Source: Mycogone perniciosa (Eukaryota; Ascomycota; Sordariomycetes; Hypocreales; Hypocreaceae). From it: 64,000 bases of DNA. Below the pieces are notes generated by a model. That model did not search any database, was not told the origin of the DNA, and worked only from the letters and a program-made list of their open reading frames with translations. Location: the NCBI GenBank assembly GCA_025331125.1, contig JAOALB010000053.1:62001-126000 (forward strand), given 5' to 3'. Positions 10,196 to 21,336 of the stretch are shown one piece after another; position 1 is the first letter of the stretch, and each line of letters begins with the position of its first letter. The translations under genes were made by a program, and so were the position numbers.

Positions 10196-12155
10196 TTGAC
10201 CCAACGTCTTACTTCGTACATGCCAGCAGAAGCCAGCCGAGGGCATTCTGAATCCGCGATTTACGAATTGACTGGCTCTCGTCCGATTCTCCATGCAGTT
10301 GCATTTTTCTCCAAGTGGCAAAGCCAAGGCTTGCCAGTGGCAGTTGAACGGCCTTGCAGTTCAGCTCGCTGGGTACCCTCGACACACGAAAACCGCCTTG
10401 GTGGAATGCGGCTGACACTGTACGAAGTACTATTACTCCATACCATACTTCGTTCGTATGAGAGGAGCACATGTGAACCGCCCTCGCATAGGGTCCCCGA
10501 AAGGCCCGACAAATGCATTCGTGATATTTTCCTGGCTGCCAATCACTGCTCTCATAGCGGCATCCTCGATATGCAGGGCTGAACTGGCGTTGACCGCAGG
10601 TTTGAATGCCATCAGTGGTTGGATGCCTCTTGGTCGACCCGTTCTTTTAAGCTTTGGCACGAAGCTCCCTCCCTACGAACAGAACGGACGACTTTGTTGC
10701 AACGTGCCAAAACAAACGAGGATTGTCCCGGATCTCGAGAGTTACGTATACGATACCCGTCTTGGCGTGTTACTGCACCGCGCGCTCCTAGCACAGAGCT
10801 AGAACGCACTACCAAGATCGCCATGCGCCTGCCCGATCATCAAGGTATGATTTGATTGCATCGCGTCACGGGGTGTTCAGGATGCTTTGGGCCTGTGGTT
10901 GGGGCTGCCAAGAACATGTTCATGTTTGCCAACATGGAGAAAAAGATCATCGAAAAGACGCAAGATGATAATATGGGGGAGTGTACGGAGTACGAAGTGG
11001 TACTAAGAGGAGTCTTGGCCCTGATTTGCATTGTGTGAACGAGTGATGTCATTAGGGGACCTGTCAGCCACTCAAGACCCCCCGTCCTCCCCGCAGGACC
11101 AGAAGGGAACGTTTTTGTTATCCATTGTTTTGATGCGGTTGGTGGACTCTCTTTGTGTGTGTTGTCCATTGTCCACGCGAGCACCACAGTAAACTACGGA
11201 GTATGTGCTTCGTATGTACTTTTCGTCTAATGTGCGCAACCGCGTTTCGTCCCATCGACCGGGACGCATTTTACATAGTGACAACACATCATCGGGATAA
11301 TATTCGTACCAACAGAACGGAGAACCAGGGAGCTGCCCCCTCACGACCCATGTTGGTGCCCTTTTTGGTAGGTTCTGCATATAAGGGAGAGGAGGCTGGG
11401 GCTTGTGGATGTTTCCCCTTGCTGAAACGGATGCTGCAGCTCGGGCAAGGCATTGGTTGTCGAGTGACAACGGGCTAGACCTCCAAGCCTTAACTACTAA
11501 ATGTTTACGATGCAAGTCAGAAGACATCCGTCGAATCTGATTTGGTTCCGTTTAGCTGTGATAGCAGCGCAGACCGTCCTCGCTAGCACTGCAGACCCTT
11601 AAAGCCGCATCGAACACCGCGTCGCGCTATCTCTGTAATTTGCCCAAGTCCACGGGCTAAAGCTGCAGGCGCTTTAATAGAGACGGCCACAGGCGCTCCA
11701 CTGTGTCGGGAGACCAGGAGTTGAAGTTCAGCGGTTTGTTTAGCGGGTAGAAACGCCTCCAACATCCGTGCGTCCGCCCGCGCGATGCCGAGCTCCAGCT
11801 GGTTAAAAAAAAAAAATTCTAGCACCCGCAAAGAAAGCAGCTCTTTTCCGAGGTCACAACGCTCCAACACCTTAATAGTGTCATTCCACAATCTCAATCC
11901 CGCACTCCTGCAAACCTCCTGTTTACCTCAGCTTTGCTTCTCTATCGCCACTTCGAGTTCTCGACTTCAACATCGACATTGCCGACGATTGCTCGCTCTA
12001 GTTCCTCTTCGATCGAATCGCCATCTTCTTATTCGGCAAACTCCTGTGGTCTTACGCTGCACAATCCGATTCTCTCCACTGCGAGGTGCCTCCGCGGCCT
12101 TTGACGGCCCTCGCTTTGCATCCCATGGTCTCAAGATTATAATTGCCATTTTAAC

Positions 12156-14200
12156 ATGGCCTTCAACTTCAACTGGTCGCCTCTTACGGCAGACGCCGAA
12201 TTCTATCGACGCGCCCGCGACCTTTTGACCAAAGCCCTAAACAAGTCGCCCAAGCCCCCGATCATCGTCGATGACATTCTTGTCAGCGAGTTCAACCTGG
12301 GCACCGTGCCCCCGGATCTCGAGATCCTCGAGATTGGTGACCTGGCCGAAGACAGATTCCGCGGAATCTTTAAAATGTGCTATTCTGGAGACGCTTTTTT
12401 GACGCTCAAGACGCGAGTTCAGGTACGTTGCCATCCCACATCGTCGCATATGTTGTTGCCCCTATGGAGCTCTGGCGCGCCTCGCGAACGCAATTTTCCG
12501 ACAACGCCCGATACATCCGTCTTGTCCACTATATTTATATCCACGCACAACATCGCACATCGGCATTTCTGCTATTGTCGGCCAGCGAAATCGACCGAAT
12601 AGCCTCTGGGCATTTCGGTGTGCCGGATAAGCGTCTGGCAGTGTGCAGAGATGCCATGCTATGCAGTCCTCGACCACCCAGGGCGCCTATCATGAACCAC
12701 ACGCGCACCATGATGCCCAAACCCCTCAATTTCTGCATTGGGAAGCGGCATAATTAGCATCTCCCTGCATAATTGTGCTGTTTCGCACTCACCGCCTCCC
12801 TGGCCTTGCTTCTCGCCCTTCTCTCCAGCGGTCAAGACGGCCTTTGACAGGGGTCTTAGTGGATTTGGTGGCTAACACAAACGCTGCAGGCTAACCCCCT
12901 CAACACCTACCTCTCCTCCAAGCCCGAGTTCACGTCCCCACAGCCGCTCGCCGCCGCTTCGGGCCTCACGATTCCGCTCTCAATCACATTGTCAGATATC
13001 AAGTTGTCGGCCTTCATCATACTTGTGTTCTCCAAGCAAAAGGGATTGACATTGGTGTTTCGCAATGACCCTCTCGAATCCCTCAAGGTCTCGTCGACCT
13101 TTGACTCTATTCAGTTCGTGCGGGACTATCTGCAACGTACCATTGAGCAGCAACTACGGAATCTCATGATGGATGAATTGCCGGCGATTATCCATCGGTT
13201 GTCACTACAGCTTTGGTGCCCCGACCAAGCAAATAAGGGTACCGAGACTCCAAAAGAGGAAACAAATGAAGAGGGGGTCAATCCACTGTCAAGTCCGCCC
13301 CTGGACCCTGTTGATGCCAATGGCAATGTTCTGGATGAAAGTGCTGTCTCGGAAATCACGCTGAATGGAGGGGGGGAAATGCAGTCCCTCTTCTCGCAGA
13401 AGAACCTGTTGCGCCTCGCTGCATTAACCGACTCGCATCGAACCCTGTCGCTGTTCACTCCGGGCATTCGGGACGTCGTATTCCGTGCATGGTCTGGATG
13501 CAACGAACGTTCTGAAGTCACCACTCCACCTTTCTCGTCACCCAGTCGCGTCAGGACACATTCACACCCTGGCGGGTCGAGCACCACTTATACCTTTTCC
13601 GATTCAGGAAGCGCTGCGCATGGCTATTTACCGTCGCGGCCTTCCACGGCCAGTCTGAATTCTGCGCCGACAGGATTGAATGTTAACGGCACCCATCGAT
13701 CACGGCCGGGCCGCAAGAAGAAGAACCGTGTAGTTAATCTCCGGCGGGCCAAGTCTGAGGCAGGCTCCCCAGACAATGTGTCCGAGGACAATGCGCCTTA
13801 CTCGGAGCCCCTAACCAACAACTCTATACCAGAAGAACCGGAACTGGAGAATACTGTTTTCGACGCAGATCCTTTCAGCGACCAAGTACCCATATCCGAG
13901 CCTGGCGAGAAATCCTTAACCCTGGAGGAGCTTACATCTGCTCTAAAGGATTTAAAAATGCTCGCCGACGCTACGGCCAACGGCCGCAAGCCGGTCCCCG
14001 AAAAGAGTGCGTCTCCTCGCGAGGCGTCACGCTCCAAACCTCAGTCGCCTTCTGTCATGCTTGATGATGCATGGGTTATGAAGATGGCCAGTGAGATCGC
14101 AAGGCGCGTTTACGACGAAAAGCGCCAACAACAGCAAGGCATGTGGGACGAGTCGGAAGACGCCCCGCCTCCTGCATACAACGAAGCTACAGCCCACTGA
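12156..14200 (+). CDS. MDM34: ERMES subunit Mdm34 (mitochondrial distribution and morphology)
   Basis: Outer mitochondrial membrane component of the ER-mitochondria encounter structure (with Mmm1, Mdm10 and Mdm12), which tethers the two organelles and passes lipids. Model join(12156..12422, 12890..14200), 525 residues. The N-terminus MAFNFNWSPL is the fungal Mdm34 signature. An SMP lipid-binding domain covers about residues 1-195, ending near QFVRDYLQRTIEQQLRNLMM and LPAIIHRLSLQLW. The rest is low-complexity Ser/Pro/Glu-rich with a basic RPGRKKKNRVVNLRRAKSE patch. The single intron joins KTRVQ to ANPLNTYLSS, as homologues require. At 467 nt it is far longer than the other introns in this window. 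The gene converges on YAF9. Confidence 0.94.
12423..12889 (+). other. Unusually long (467 nt) MDM34 intron
   Basis: The intron runs from GTACGT to a GCTAAC branch point and CTGCAG acceptor. I looked for C/D-box snoRNA boxes and for a tRNA and saw neither. A frame open through part of it starts inside exon 1 and has no family resemblance. Confidence 0.75.
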
Positions 14201-15825
14201 AAAAAAGTGGTGTGAGTAGGTACCGTTTTTGAGTGAGTTGAATAAGGATATGGGAAAGCCCTGTACATATCGCTATTCGCTCGTTACAAGACTTTTGTTT
14301 CTCTTCACAGCCTTCATTTCATGATGTACAGGCGTGGGGTTTGATTATTTTGTTGGAACATCTTTTGATATTGCTAATGTATATACCTCGGCGTTTTTGG
14401 GGGAGGGGCAAGGGCACACACATGCATCATCATCAAAAAAGGAGGGAGCGGAAAACTGGCTGGATGCCGGAGGGTGGGTCGGGTGGTGTTTTTGGCAATG
14501 CATGATTTGATACCCAACCGACCGTCTTTCATGTGTCGTGTACTACTAATATGGAGCTGCCGCCGCCCTGCGAGCAGACGTGTACGATGGTTGGTGTGTG
14601 TCTTGTTTGGTTTCTTGACGGACCGCCCACACACAGGGGCGTGTCATGTATTATTAGTCTAGGGCTTTGTCGACCATGGGGGCTTTTTTCCTATGTGGAT
14701 CAGCAGATCATGCCGGTGTACGGAGTTCTTTTTGAGTCGCAGAAGCGTGCAAAGCGATTTTTACTATGTATTACTAGAAAGGACATGCGACAAGCGCGTG
14801 TTGTGTACGAACATGTATGGATAGGGACAGAACAATCTCCAATCTGGAATATCAAATCAAAGATCACTACTCTTGACAAACATATTATAAAGTACTCTGG
14901 TGTCATGTAGGATGTTCGTACGAAGTACTCCGTAGAATAAAGTGATGTGTCTCATCGTACGACTACGACCTGCAGCGGAGATCGAGATGGGTGTGGATGG
15001 GGAGGGGGGAAGAGGTTTATATAGTCATGACTAACTAGTCGTAAAGCTGCATAGTATTCCTAGTCTCACCGCAACTCTACAGATGCATCACCGGTCATTT
15101 TTTCCCTCAATTCTCAGGAATGTGTGTGTACGAGTATGAAGTGTGAGTGTGTGTATGCGTTACTGCAGCTACTTACTCAACTAGTGGTAGCGTTCTATGC
15201 GAGGGGCGGAGAACGATTGATGTCATCCAACCGTTTTCTCCGCTTCACATGTGCATACATGCATAACTAAACCCCATCCCGTCCCCTCCCTTCGATGCAA
15301 TGCTTGGTTGGCTGCAGAATGGGCGACTTAAGGGGGTTTGTGCCCTCGTCTGAAAATATGCACTTCTTGGAGGGTCTGGTGATAGGGGACGTCAAACTCA
15401 ATGGCCCCCTTGCCGCGGAGAAGTGAGGGGTGAGAAGTGAGGGGCTTGTCTTCTCATATCGTGGTGGCCAATGTTGATGCGGCCATCGACCGTGGCTGGA
15501 ATGTGTTTCGTCTCCATGGCGCCAGTTGATGCGCTGGCAGTCGCAAAGCAAGGCAACACAAAGCACCACACACACTCATGCGCTCATGCGTGGTCCTCGG
15601 AGTCGAGAACCACCCGTCAGTGCCCAATGAAAGATGCATCCCCAACTGCGGAGAAGAGGAGATGCGCAGCATGGAACAAGACTCCGCAGGTCACTCTCCC
15701 CCTCTTTCATCAATACGTCTCACGAATCATGAATGCTTGCGGGGCACCCCGGATGTCCTGCGGCGAGACTTGCGCGACGATGAAGCCGACGACAACGCCG
15801 TCGTTGTTGTCGTTTTTCCTCCTCC
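14201..15825. other. Convergent 3' region between MDM34 and YAF9
   Basis: Long for a convergent interval (1.6 kb). The frames in it are short and unrecognised. It contains GTACGAAGTACTCCGTA at 14918-14934, a hybrid of the two palindromic motif forms. No RNA gene was identified. Confidence 0.5.
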
Positions 15826-16730
15826 CTAAGAGGGCTTCGCCGCCGCCGCAGCCGCTGCATTCTCCGCCTTGAGCTTTGCGAGCAGCTCCTCTTTCTTTTT
15901 TAGATCTGAGAGGATCTGCTTGCAGATGTCGTCCGTCTTGGTCTGCGCATCCTTGAGCTTCTTGATCTCTGCAGCTTCTGTTTCGCGACTGAACGGCTGT
16001 CCCGGACGATTCGCGTTGGGTATCATCGCCGTGCGTTCCCAGACTTCGCCGCTCTCGGGGGCCGGCAGCGGGGGCGGAATGCGACCCTTGCCTTTGCCTT
16101 TCCCCTTGCCGCCGCCGCCGGTTGGCTTCCAGCCCTTGGGTACAGCGCCGGCCGTGAGAATCTGGTAAAAGGCTTCGTAGGGTTCGTTGAAGAGTTGCTC
16201 TTCGTAGCTCCAGGATCGGACTTCGCCGTTTTGGGCCATCATGGCCTGTTTCTCCTCCTCGGTCCTACCATAGGGGTGGAGGCGCAGGTAGTGGTACAGG
16301 GTTTGTGGTTTTTCGCCCGAGTCGTTCACATAGTAGAGCTTGATCGTGATGTCGAATTCACCCCATCCTGTCTCATTAACGACAAAGGGCTTCCCAGGTT
16401 CGCCCTCGACCACTATTCGCCGCGCCCGTCAGTTAGCTGCATGTCCCAGCAGCAGGAGGATTGGGAAGAGAAGAAGAGAAGAAAAAACTCACTGCGCACG
16501 TAGTTTGGGATGGATTCGTGCAGCTTAAACTGTACCCGTCGGACCCAATATGTAATGTCGGTATCTTCCAGACCCTCCACAAAGACCTGCCATGAGTGCG
16601 TGTGGTTATCAGGTGTCCCAGGCGGTTTCGGATTGCTATCTGAGAAAGGAACCGCGGTGCTTCCCACGATGAAAGGGCGGCGTATTTGCGTCAGCTTGAC
16701 ACGCTTGCCAAATTGATTTGACGGCGCCAT
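15826..16730 (-). CDS. YAF9: YEATS-domain histone reader Yaf9 (SWR1/NuA4 subunit)
   Basis: Shared subunit of the SWR1 remodeller (H2A.Z deposition) and the NuA4 acetyltransferase; its YEATS domain reads acylated histone lysines. Minus-strand exons 16730..16493 and 16412..15826, 274 residues. The split codon at the 80-nt intron gives the family's NYVRMVEGEPG. The YEATS domain covers about residues 8-150: IRRPFIVGSTA, HTHSWQVFVEG, then ETGWGEFDI with the conserved aromatic cage Trp. After it come a Gly-Lys repeat linker (GGGGKGKGKGKG), then a C-terminal coiled coil (EAAEIKKLKDAQ to LLAKLKAENAAA) through which Yaf9 joins its complexes. It diverges from COQ11 across a 443-bp shared upstream region. 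Confidence 0.93.
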
Positions 16731-17173
16731 TGCGATCTGCGGTGCTGTTGCGAGACCGGACTTCGAGATGATATTGTCCCAGCAAATTTGGCGCGGCGCG
16801 TTGATGGTGGAAAAAGCGAAGAATAGTGTCCAGAGTTACTCAGCCTTGCAGATATGTCACCAGGATCCACTTCTATTAGCCAATCATGTCAGAGCGTGAA
16901 TCCAGAGGTCACAATGACGTTGTGGTGCCTTGCCGAGGGAATTTGTTCAGCCTTGTGCTAGCTCAATGCATGATTTCATGATGTTCCAGTTGTGTGGTCT
17001 GATTTCCTTCATGTTGTAGTAACATCTATCAGATTCTGCCAGCAATCGTCATTACCTCTCGCATATAATTGGAACATTTTGCCAAATTTATTCGTTCCTT
17101 TCATTTACAATCATCACTACCCCATCTTATCAGCCGAAGACCTCCGGGACTTAACGAGATCTTACTCTAGGCC
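16731..17173. promoter_or_regulatory. Shared upstream region of divergent YAF9 and COQ11
   Basis: These 443 bp separate two divergent start codons, so both promoters must lie here or extend into the partner gene. I see no obvious TATA box or repeat. Confidence 0.5.
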
Positions 17174-18115
17174 ATGGCGGCAACTAAGAGGCTAATCGTC
17201 TGCGGAGGCAATGGTTTCTTAGGCTCGAGAATCTGCAAATACGCCGTCGCAAGGGGATGGGATGTGACATCACTCAGGTAAATCCCACATGGTTCTCTGC
17301 TCTGAGGCAATAAATGCCAAATTCAAACTATCTCTCACACATGATCTAGTCGATCTGGTGAACCACGATGGGACACAGTCACCTCATCGTCTTTACCTCC
17401 ATCCTGGGCTCACAAAGTCCATTGGGAACGTGGCGACATCCTTGAACCTTCGACCTACGCAGCATTGCTCAAAGGCGGTGATTACGTCGTCCACAGCATG
17501 GGCATTCTCCTCGAGGCCGACTACAAAGGTGTCGTCTCTGGCAGAGAATCACCCATAGCAGGACTCCAGAAAGCCTTTGCCCCAGTGAGGGATCGGGGCA
17601 TCGACCCTCTTCACAACAAGCTCGGTGAGGGCATCAAGCCCTCCAACCCCAAGGACCAATTCTCATACGAAGTTATGAACCGAGACAGCGCCATCGCTCT
17701 CGCTAAGCATGCTGCTGCTGAAAACACGAGCGCTTTCTGCTACATCTCTGCTGCGGCTGGAGCCCCAGTCCTGCCTCACCGATACATCTCGACGAAGAGA
17801 GAAGCTGAGAGTGTGATTGCAGCCAACTTCCCTCAAATGCGAGGGATTTTCATGCGCCCTCCATTTATGTACGACAGCTCACGTAAGATTACCATGGGTG
17901 TGGCTGCTGCTGCCGGCGCGGCATCGCTCTTCAACAGTCTCACTGGGAACGTCCTCAAGGGGTTCATGGGTGCTGCTGGAACAAAGCCCCTTCAGGTTGA
18001 GACGGTGGCCGAAGCTGTGGTTGAGGCACTGAGTGATGAAAAGGTACAAGGACCCGTGGAGCTTGAGCAGATCGAAGAGCTGGCGTCCAAAGCCTGGAGA
18101 AAATCGATGTTGTAG
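17174..18115 (+). CDS. COQ11: Coq11-like NAD(P)-binding protein of ubiquinone biosynthesis
   Basis: Atypical short-chain dehydrogenase/NDUFA9-like protein; the yeast member (YLR290C, Coq11) associates with the mitochondrial CoQ synthome. Model join(17174..17277, 17350..18115), 289 residues. The Rossmann glycine motif is at residues 11-17 (GGNGFLG), right after the first strand KRLIVC. The 72-nt intron splits a Ser codon in the TSLSRSGEPRW region, where homologues continue without a gap. Other family marks are YVVHSMGILLE, the active-site-like YISTKREAE (Tyr and Lys spaced as in SDR proteins) and MRPPFMY. The exact enzymatic activity of the family is unsettled. It converges on SYF2 with only 95 bp between stop codons. 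Confidence 0.88.
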
Positions 18116-18210
18116 CATTCTCATGCAATAACCAAAAGCAAACGCTATGTATACCTACAATAATACCCCCCAGAAAAACAAAAATCTATAGACATCCCTC
18201 ATCCATCATT

Positions 18211-19137
18211 TCATATCATGGTTCCCCGCTCAAAGCTATCCCGAATCTCCGCCGTGTATTTATTATAGAAGCGTGCCAGCTTCTGGTTGAACTGTTTGTT
18301 CTTCTCGTTGATGTATGTAACATCTCCATCCTCGCCATTCTGCGCCATCCGTTCCTTTCTCTTTTTCAGTCGCATCTCCTCTGCGCGCTTGAGATCATTG
18401 ACGAGGCGATCAATCGCATCCTTTTCAGGCTTGTTCTGCGTGAAAGATGTCGAGTCAGCCGTAGAGTAGAAAGAACCATCCTTGTCGACAGCGATGAGTT
18501 CGCCATCCTCCGTCTCGACGATATCCAGACCGCCTGATGCAGCAGCTCGCTCGATTGCAGCCATCTTCTGCTTTTCGTATTTCTCGAGGTCTGGATTGAC
18601 ATTTCGCAGCTGTCGTTTGTAGGACTTGTTGGCTTCCTGGTGGTAGTCTTGGAAGGCGTTGTTGTCGCGATGTGCGGCCTTCTTCTTCATCCGCTTGTCC
18701 CACTTCTCGCTCTCGTCGATGGTCCAGTCCCAAGCTCGCTTGCGCTCAAAGTCTTCGCCGGCCTCTTCGGTGTCTGCCTTGAGAAGTTTGTGAGATGCAA
18801 TCGCGTGCCTCCGGTGCAGAACGGTGAGTTCGCTTGGGTCCGTGGCGAGGCGCTGAGACTCGAGGGTTGCCTCTTTGAAGTTGGTTTCTGATGATTTTTT
18901 GGCTCGGGCCTGTAGAGCCTTGAAGCGCGCCATGCGCTCTTTGGCCTTTGTCGCAGCATCGGAGTCTTGGGATGTTTCCTTTTCTGAGTCTGCGGGAGGC
19001 TCTTCCGACCTTTTCTCCTCGATTTGTTGTGGTTCTTCGACAGCCGGCTGTTGTGTTTGGTCGTGCTCATGTTCCTGCTCCGCGGTGATGGCGGTAGCAT
19101 CATCATCCGTTCTTCTCTTCTTTGCTGGAGGTGCCAT
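18211..19137 (-). CDS. SYF2: Pre-mRNA splicing factor Syf2
   Basis: Component of the NineTeen-associated (Prp19/NTC) part of the spliceosome, nuclear. Single exon, 308 residues, within the usual fungal range. The N-terminal third is acidic/Gln-rich and starts with a basic MAPPAKKRRTD likely to act as a nuclear signal. The SYF2 domain spans about residues 80-305: ARFKALQARAKKSSETNFKE, then RKRAWDWTIDESEKWDKRMKKK, FQDYHQEANKSYKRQLR, and the C-terminal NKQFNQKLARFYNKYTAEIRDSFERGT, a strongly conserved block. The gene converges on COQ11; the 95-bp gap implies overlapping 3' UTRs. Confidence 0.95.
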   Translation of the reverse strand: MAPPAKKRRTDDDATAITAEQEHEHDQTQQPAVEEPQQIEEKRSEEPPADSEKETSQDSDAATKAKERMARFKALQARAKKSSETNFKEATLESQRLATDPSELTVLHRRHAIASHKLLKADTEEAGEDFERKRAWDWTIDESEKWDKRMKKKAAHRDNNAFQDYHQEANKSYKRQLRNVNPDLEKYEKQKMAAIERAAASGGLDIVETEDGELIAVDKDGSFYSTADSTSFTQNKPEKDAIDRLVNDLKRAEEMRLKKRKERMAQNGEDGDVTYINEKNKQFNQKLARFYNKYTAEIRDSFERGTMI

Positions 19138-19629
19138 TTTTATGGTAGGTGAATGCGACTGAGGTACAGGGAGGTTGGAGGATTGTCGTGGTGTTGATGA
19201 TACAGTCGGTTTGGGATACTCTTCAAGTTCTACGCGCCTTTCCCGCCAAACCTACAGAAGACTTGCAAGTTACCTTACCTAACCTACTAAGGCCCGGATA
19301 TACGTGGCTGCGTTTCCGAAGAGCACTAAGAACAGCGTCTGTGGCCTGTGGATCGCGTTGAACGGCTCAGATTTCAGTGGGCCATCCGCGGAAGAGGCCC
19401 GCTGTGATCCGTAGCTTTAGTGGAATCTGGGGTAACAATCGGCAGCAGCTCCCCTGTAATTAGGCCTATGGCCACTGGCTGTATGCGCTCGCATGGCCTT
19501 CAGGGCATTGAGCTCCCAGCGAGTCATGTTTTTCCCTCCAAATCCTGCCTCGATGCCCATATGCGCCTTTGAGCCTTTGCTTGCTCTTCACGGACTCATG
19601 CTATCCTCAACCTGAACAGCTTATATAGG
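19138..19629. promoter_or_regulatory. Shared upstream region of SYF2 (-) and the orphan gene at 19630 (+)
   Basis: A 492-bp divergent interval. A TATATAGG stretch abuts the ATG at 19630, too close to be a TATA box for that start. No coding content seen. Confidence 0.45.
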
Positions 19630-21336
19630 ATGATACGCTCCTCGTCTTCACGGGCAGTGTCCCGGCTCGCCAGCGCGGAGTCGCAATGCGTGGTGCATTA
19701 CCAGAGGCGATTTAAAACTTTTGTGCGCAGAGTTGACAAGAATGATGAAGTCTACTTCACGCTGGCCAAGAAGGGCCCATCACGAGATCCGGATCTAACG
19801 ACACTGCACAATGACTTCTTTGAGATGCCGGACCTATTACTGGACTTGGATGCTGAGGGGAGCCGACACGTCCGATCCAGCGATGAGGGTGATGAGGAGC
19901 AGATGAAGGTCAGATGGGAGCTCATTCCAAAGCGTATTGCTGTCCAGGCCCGTATGAGGGAGCTTGAAGAACAGCTTGCAGAGTCACGGCGCAAGGTGAG
20001 GGACATATTATCGCAACCGACGAACATATGGCGGCTTACTTCCCATGACCTTTTGTCCACGGCTCTTCACGGAGCTCCTAGGGGCATTGAAGAGGCTCAG
20101 ATGGGGGGGAAGGATATGGGAGCTTCCCAAAGCTCGGAAGAGTTGGATGCTAAGAGGGTTCTTAGCATTATCGAGACCCTTCGCTTGGAGAATGGCATCC
20201 CTTCTCATGCGGCAGAGAATGACCAACATCTCCTGGAATGGATGATACTGCGAAGGAGGGGCCTTGACTATTCAAAGAAGAGCCGAAGAGAGGTGCCTCT
20301 ATCGCCAAGGAAGCTTAGCAAGGCTCTACGAGAGCAGACGTCTCTTATGGGCATTCGTCGACTAGTCTTCCAATCTCTAACCTCTGGGACTGATGGGCCT
20401 GGTTATGCCCAACAACTAGGCTTTTCCGGAGACTCAAAGCTATCACTCAACATTCCCCGGGAAATACGAGATGCATGTTTGAGAGTTCTTGGTCGATGCC
20501 CAAAAGACTTTGATGCTCGCATTGAGACATTAACTTTCCTCGGCAACCTTGCGGAAAGGCTACCACAAGACGGCGGCACTATTGGAGCAGCACTGTGTGG
20601 ACTCGCTTTGAGACTTTCTGCAGAAGTGGGAAATATCGGAGGGACATCTGAATGGCTCCATCGTGGCTATACCGATGGTATCTGGGACGACGGTGTTGAG
20701 CCATTGGAAGACGTATTCGAAACATTGCAGGCATTCGTCGAATTTCCGCGAAACACATGGCAGAGTGGCTTACACTCCACTCAGGAGCGCCAACTCCTCT
20801 TCCAGCTGTTAACTGGCATTGATGAAAACCATTCGTTGATGTCTGACTCGTTCCGAGCTCTAGCCATGCACTATCTACGCGAGGGGAGTGATGTTCCCAC
20901 TCAGCAGGCATTCGGCATTTACGAATCGTACATCATGCTCCTCGGCCGTCTAGGAGCTATCAGAACGTTGTGGAAGGAAGGACAGGTTTCGGCACCTTTG
21001 GTGAAGAAGCTGTTGGGGAAACGGAAAGTCCCTGAAAACGTGGAAACACTATTCCACAATGCATCAATGGCTTCACTGAGGGTTACTGTGCCTCCTGTTG
21101 GCGAATCCTCAACAGATCCTAGTCTGGATGAATGCGTCACGCTAGACTATCATCAAATCGCCTTGCAGAATCCCGATACCTGGCTCAAGAGCATAGGAGA
21201 GGCGGTCACGTCCGGCAGTCCTAGTCCGAGTCGTGGAGGTGCAATTGGGGATATCGGGCCGGCCCTGAGTCTTCCGCTTAATGAGTGGCTTCATAGAGCA
21301 GAGGAACTTATCCAACGCAAAGCCACGACGGGTTAA
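19630..21336 (+). CDS. Unrecognised protein with mitochondrial presequence-like N-terminus
   Basis: Uninterrupted frame of 568 residues that I do not recognise. The first 30 residues (MIRSSSSRAVSRLASAESQC, then VVHYQRRFK) are rich in Arg and Ser with no acidic residue until Glu17, as in mitochondrial targeting sequences, and are followed by RRFKTFVRR, a plausible cleavage region. The rest looks alpha-helical and soluble: a charged helix at about 105-125 (VQARMRELEEQLAESRRKVRD), then Leu-rich helical stretches reminiscent of helical-repeat proteins, but without a clear PPR or TPR consensus. I see no membrane segment or catalytic motif. Codon character is like the neighbours, so it is probably a real gene, perhaps for a lineage-specific factor of mitochondrial translation or RNA handling. 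That function is a guess from the N-terminus only. Confidence 0.75.
   Translation: MIRSSSSRAVSRLASAESQCVVHYQRRFKTFVRRVDKNDEVYFTLAKKGPSRDPDLTTLHNDFFEMPDLLLDLDAEGSRHVRSSDEGDEEQMKVRWELIPKRIAVQARMRELEEQLAESRRKVRDILSQPTNIWRLTSHDLLSTALHGAPRGIEEAQMGGKDMGASQSSEELDAKRVLSIIETLRLENGIPSHAAENDQHLLEWMILRRRGLDYSKKSRREVPLSPRKLSKALREQTSLMGIRRLVFQSLTSGTDGPGYAQQLGFSGDSKLSLNIPREIRDACLRVLGRCPKDFDARIETLTFLGNLAERLPQDGGTIGAALCGLALRLSAEVGNIGGTSEWLHRGYTDGIWDDGVEPLEDVFETLQAFVEFPRNTWQSGLHSTQERQLLFQLLTGIDENHSLMSDSFRALAMHYLREGSDVPTQQAFGIYESYIMLLGRLGAIRTLWKEGQVSAPLVKKLLGKRKVPENVETLFHNASMASLRVTVPPVGESSTDPSLDECVTLDYHQIALQNPDTWLKSIGEAVTSGSPSPSRGGAIGDIGPALSLPLNEWLHRAEELIQRKATTG

Larger units (their letters stand above)
9578..12155. 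other. Gene-poor 2.6-kb region rich in simple and palindromic repeats
   Basis: This is the shared upstream region of divergent IPK1 (-) and MDM34 (+). It holds a long CT tract, AGTAGC repeats, three tandem 13-bp copies of the TACGGAGTA motif and several single motif copies (about 10421, 10983 and 11195). Open frames of up to about 150 codons exist on both strands, but none shows family features or a plausible exon pattern. I call no gene here. Confidence 0.55.
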
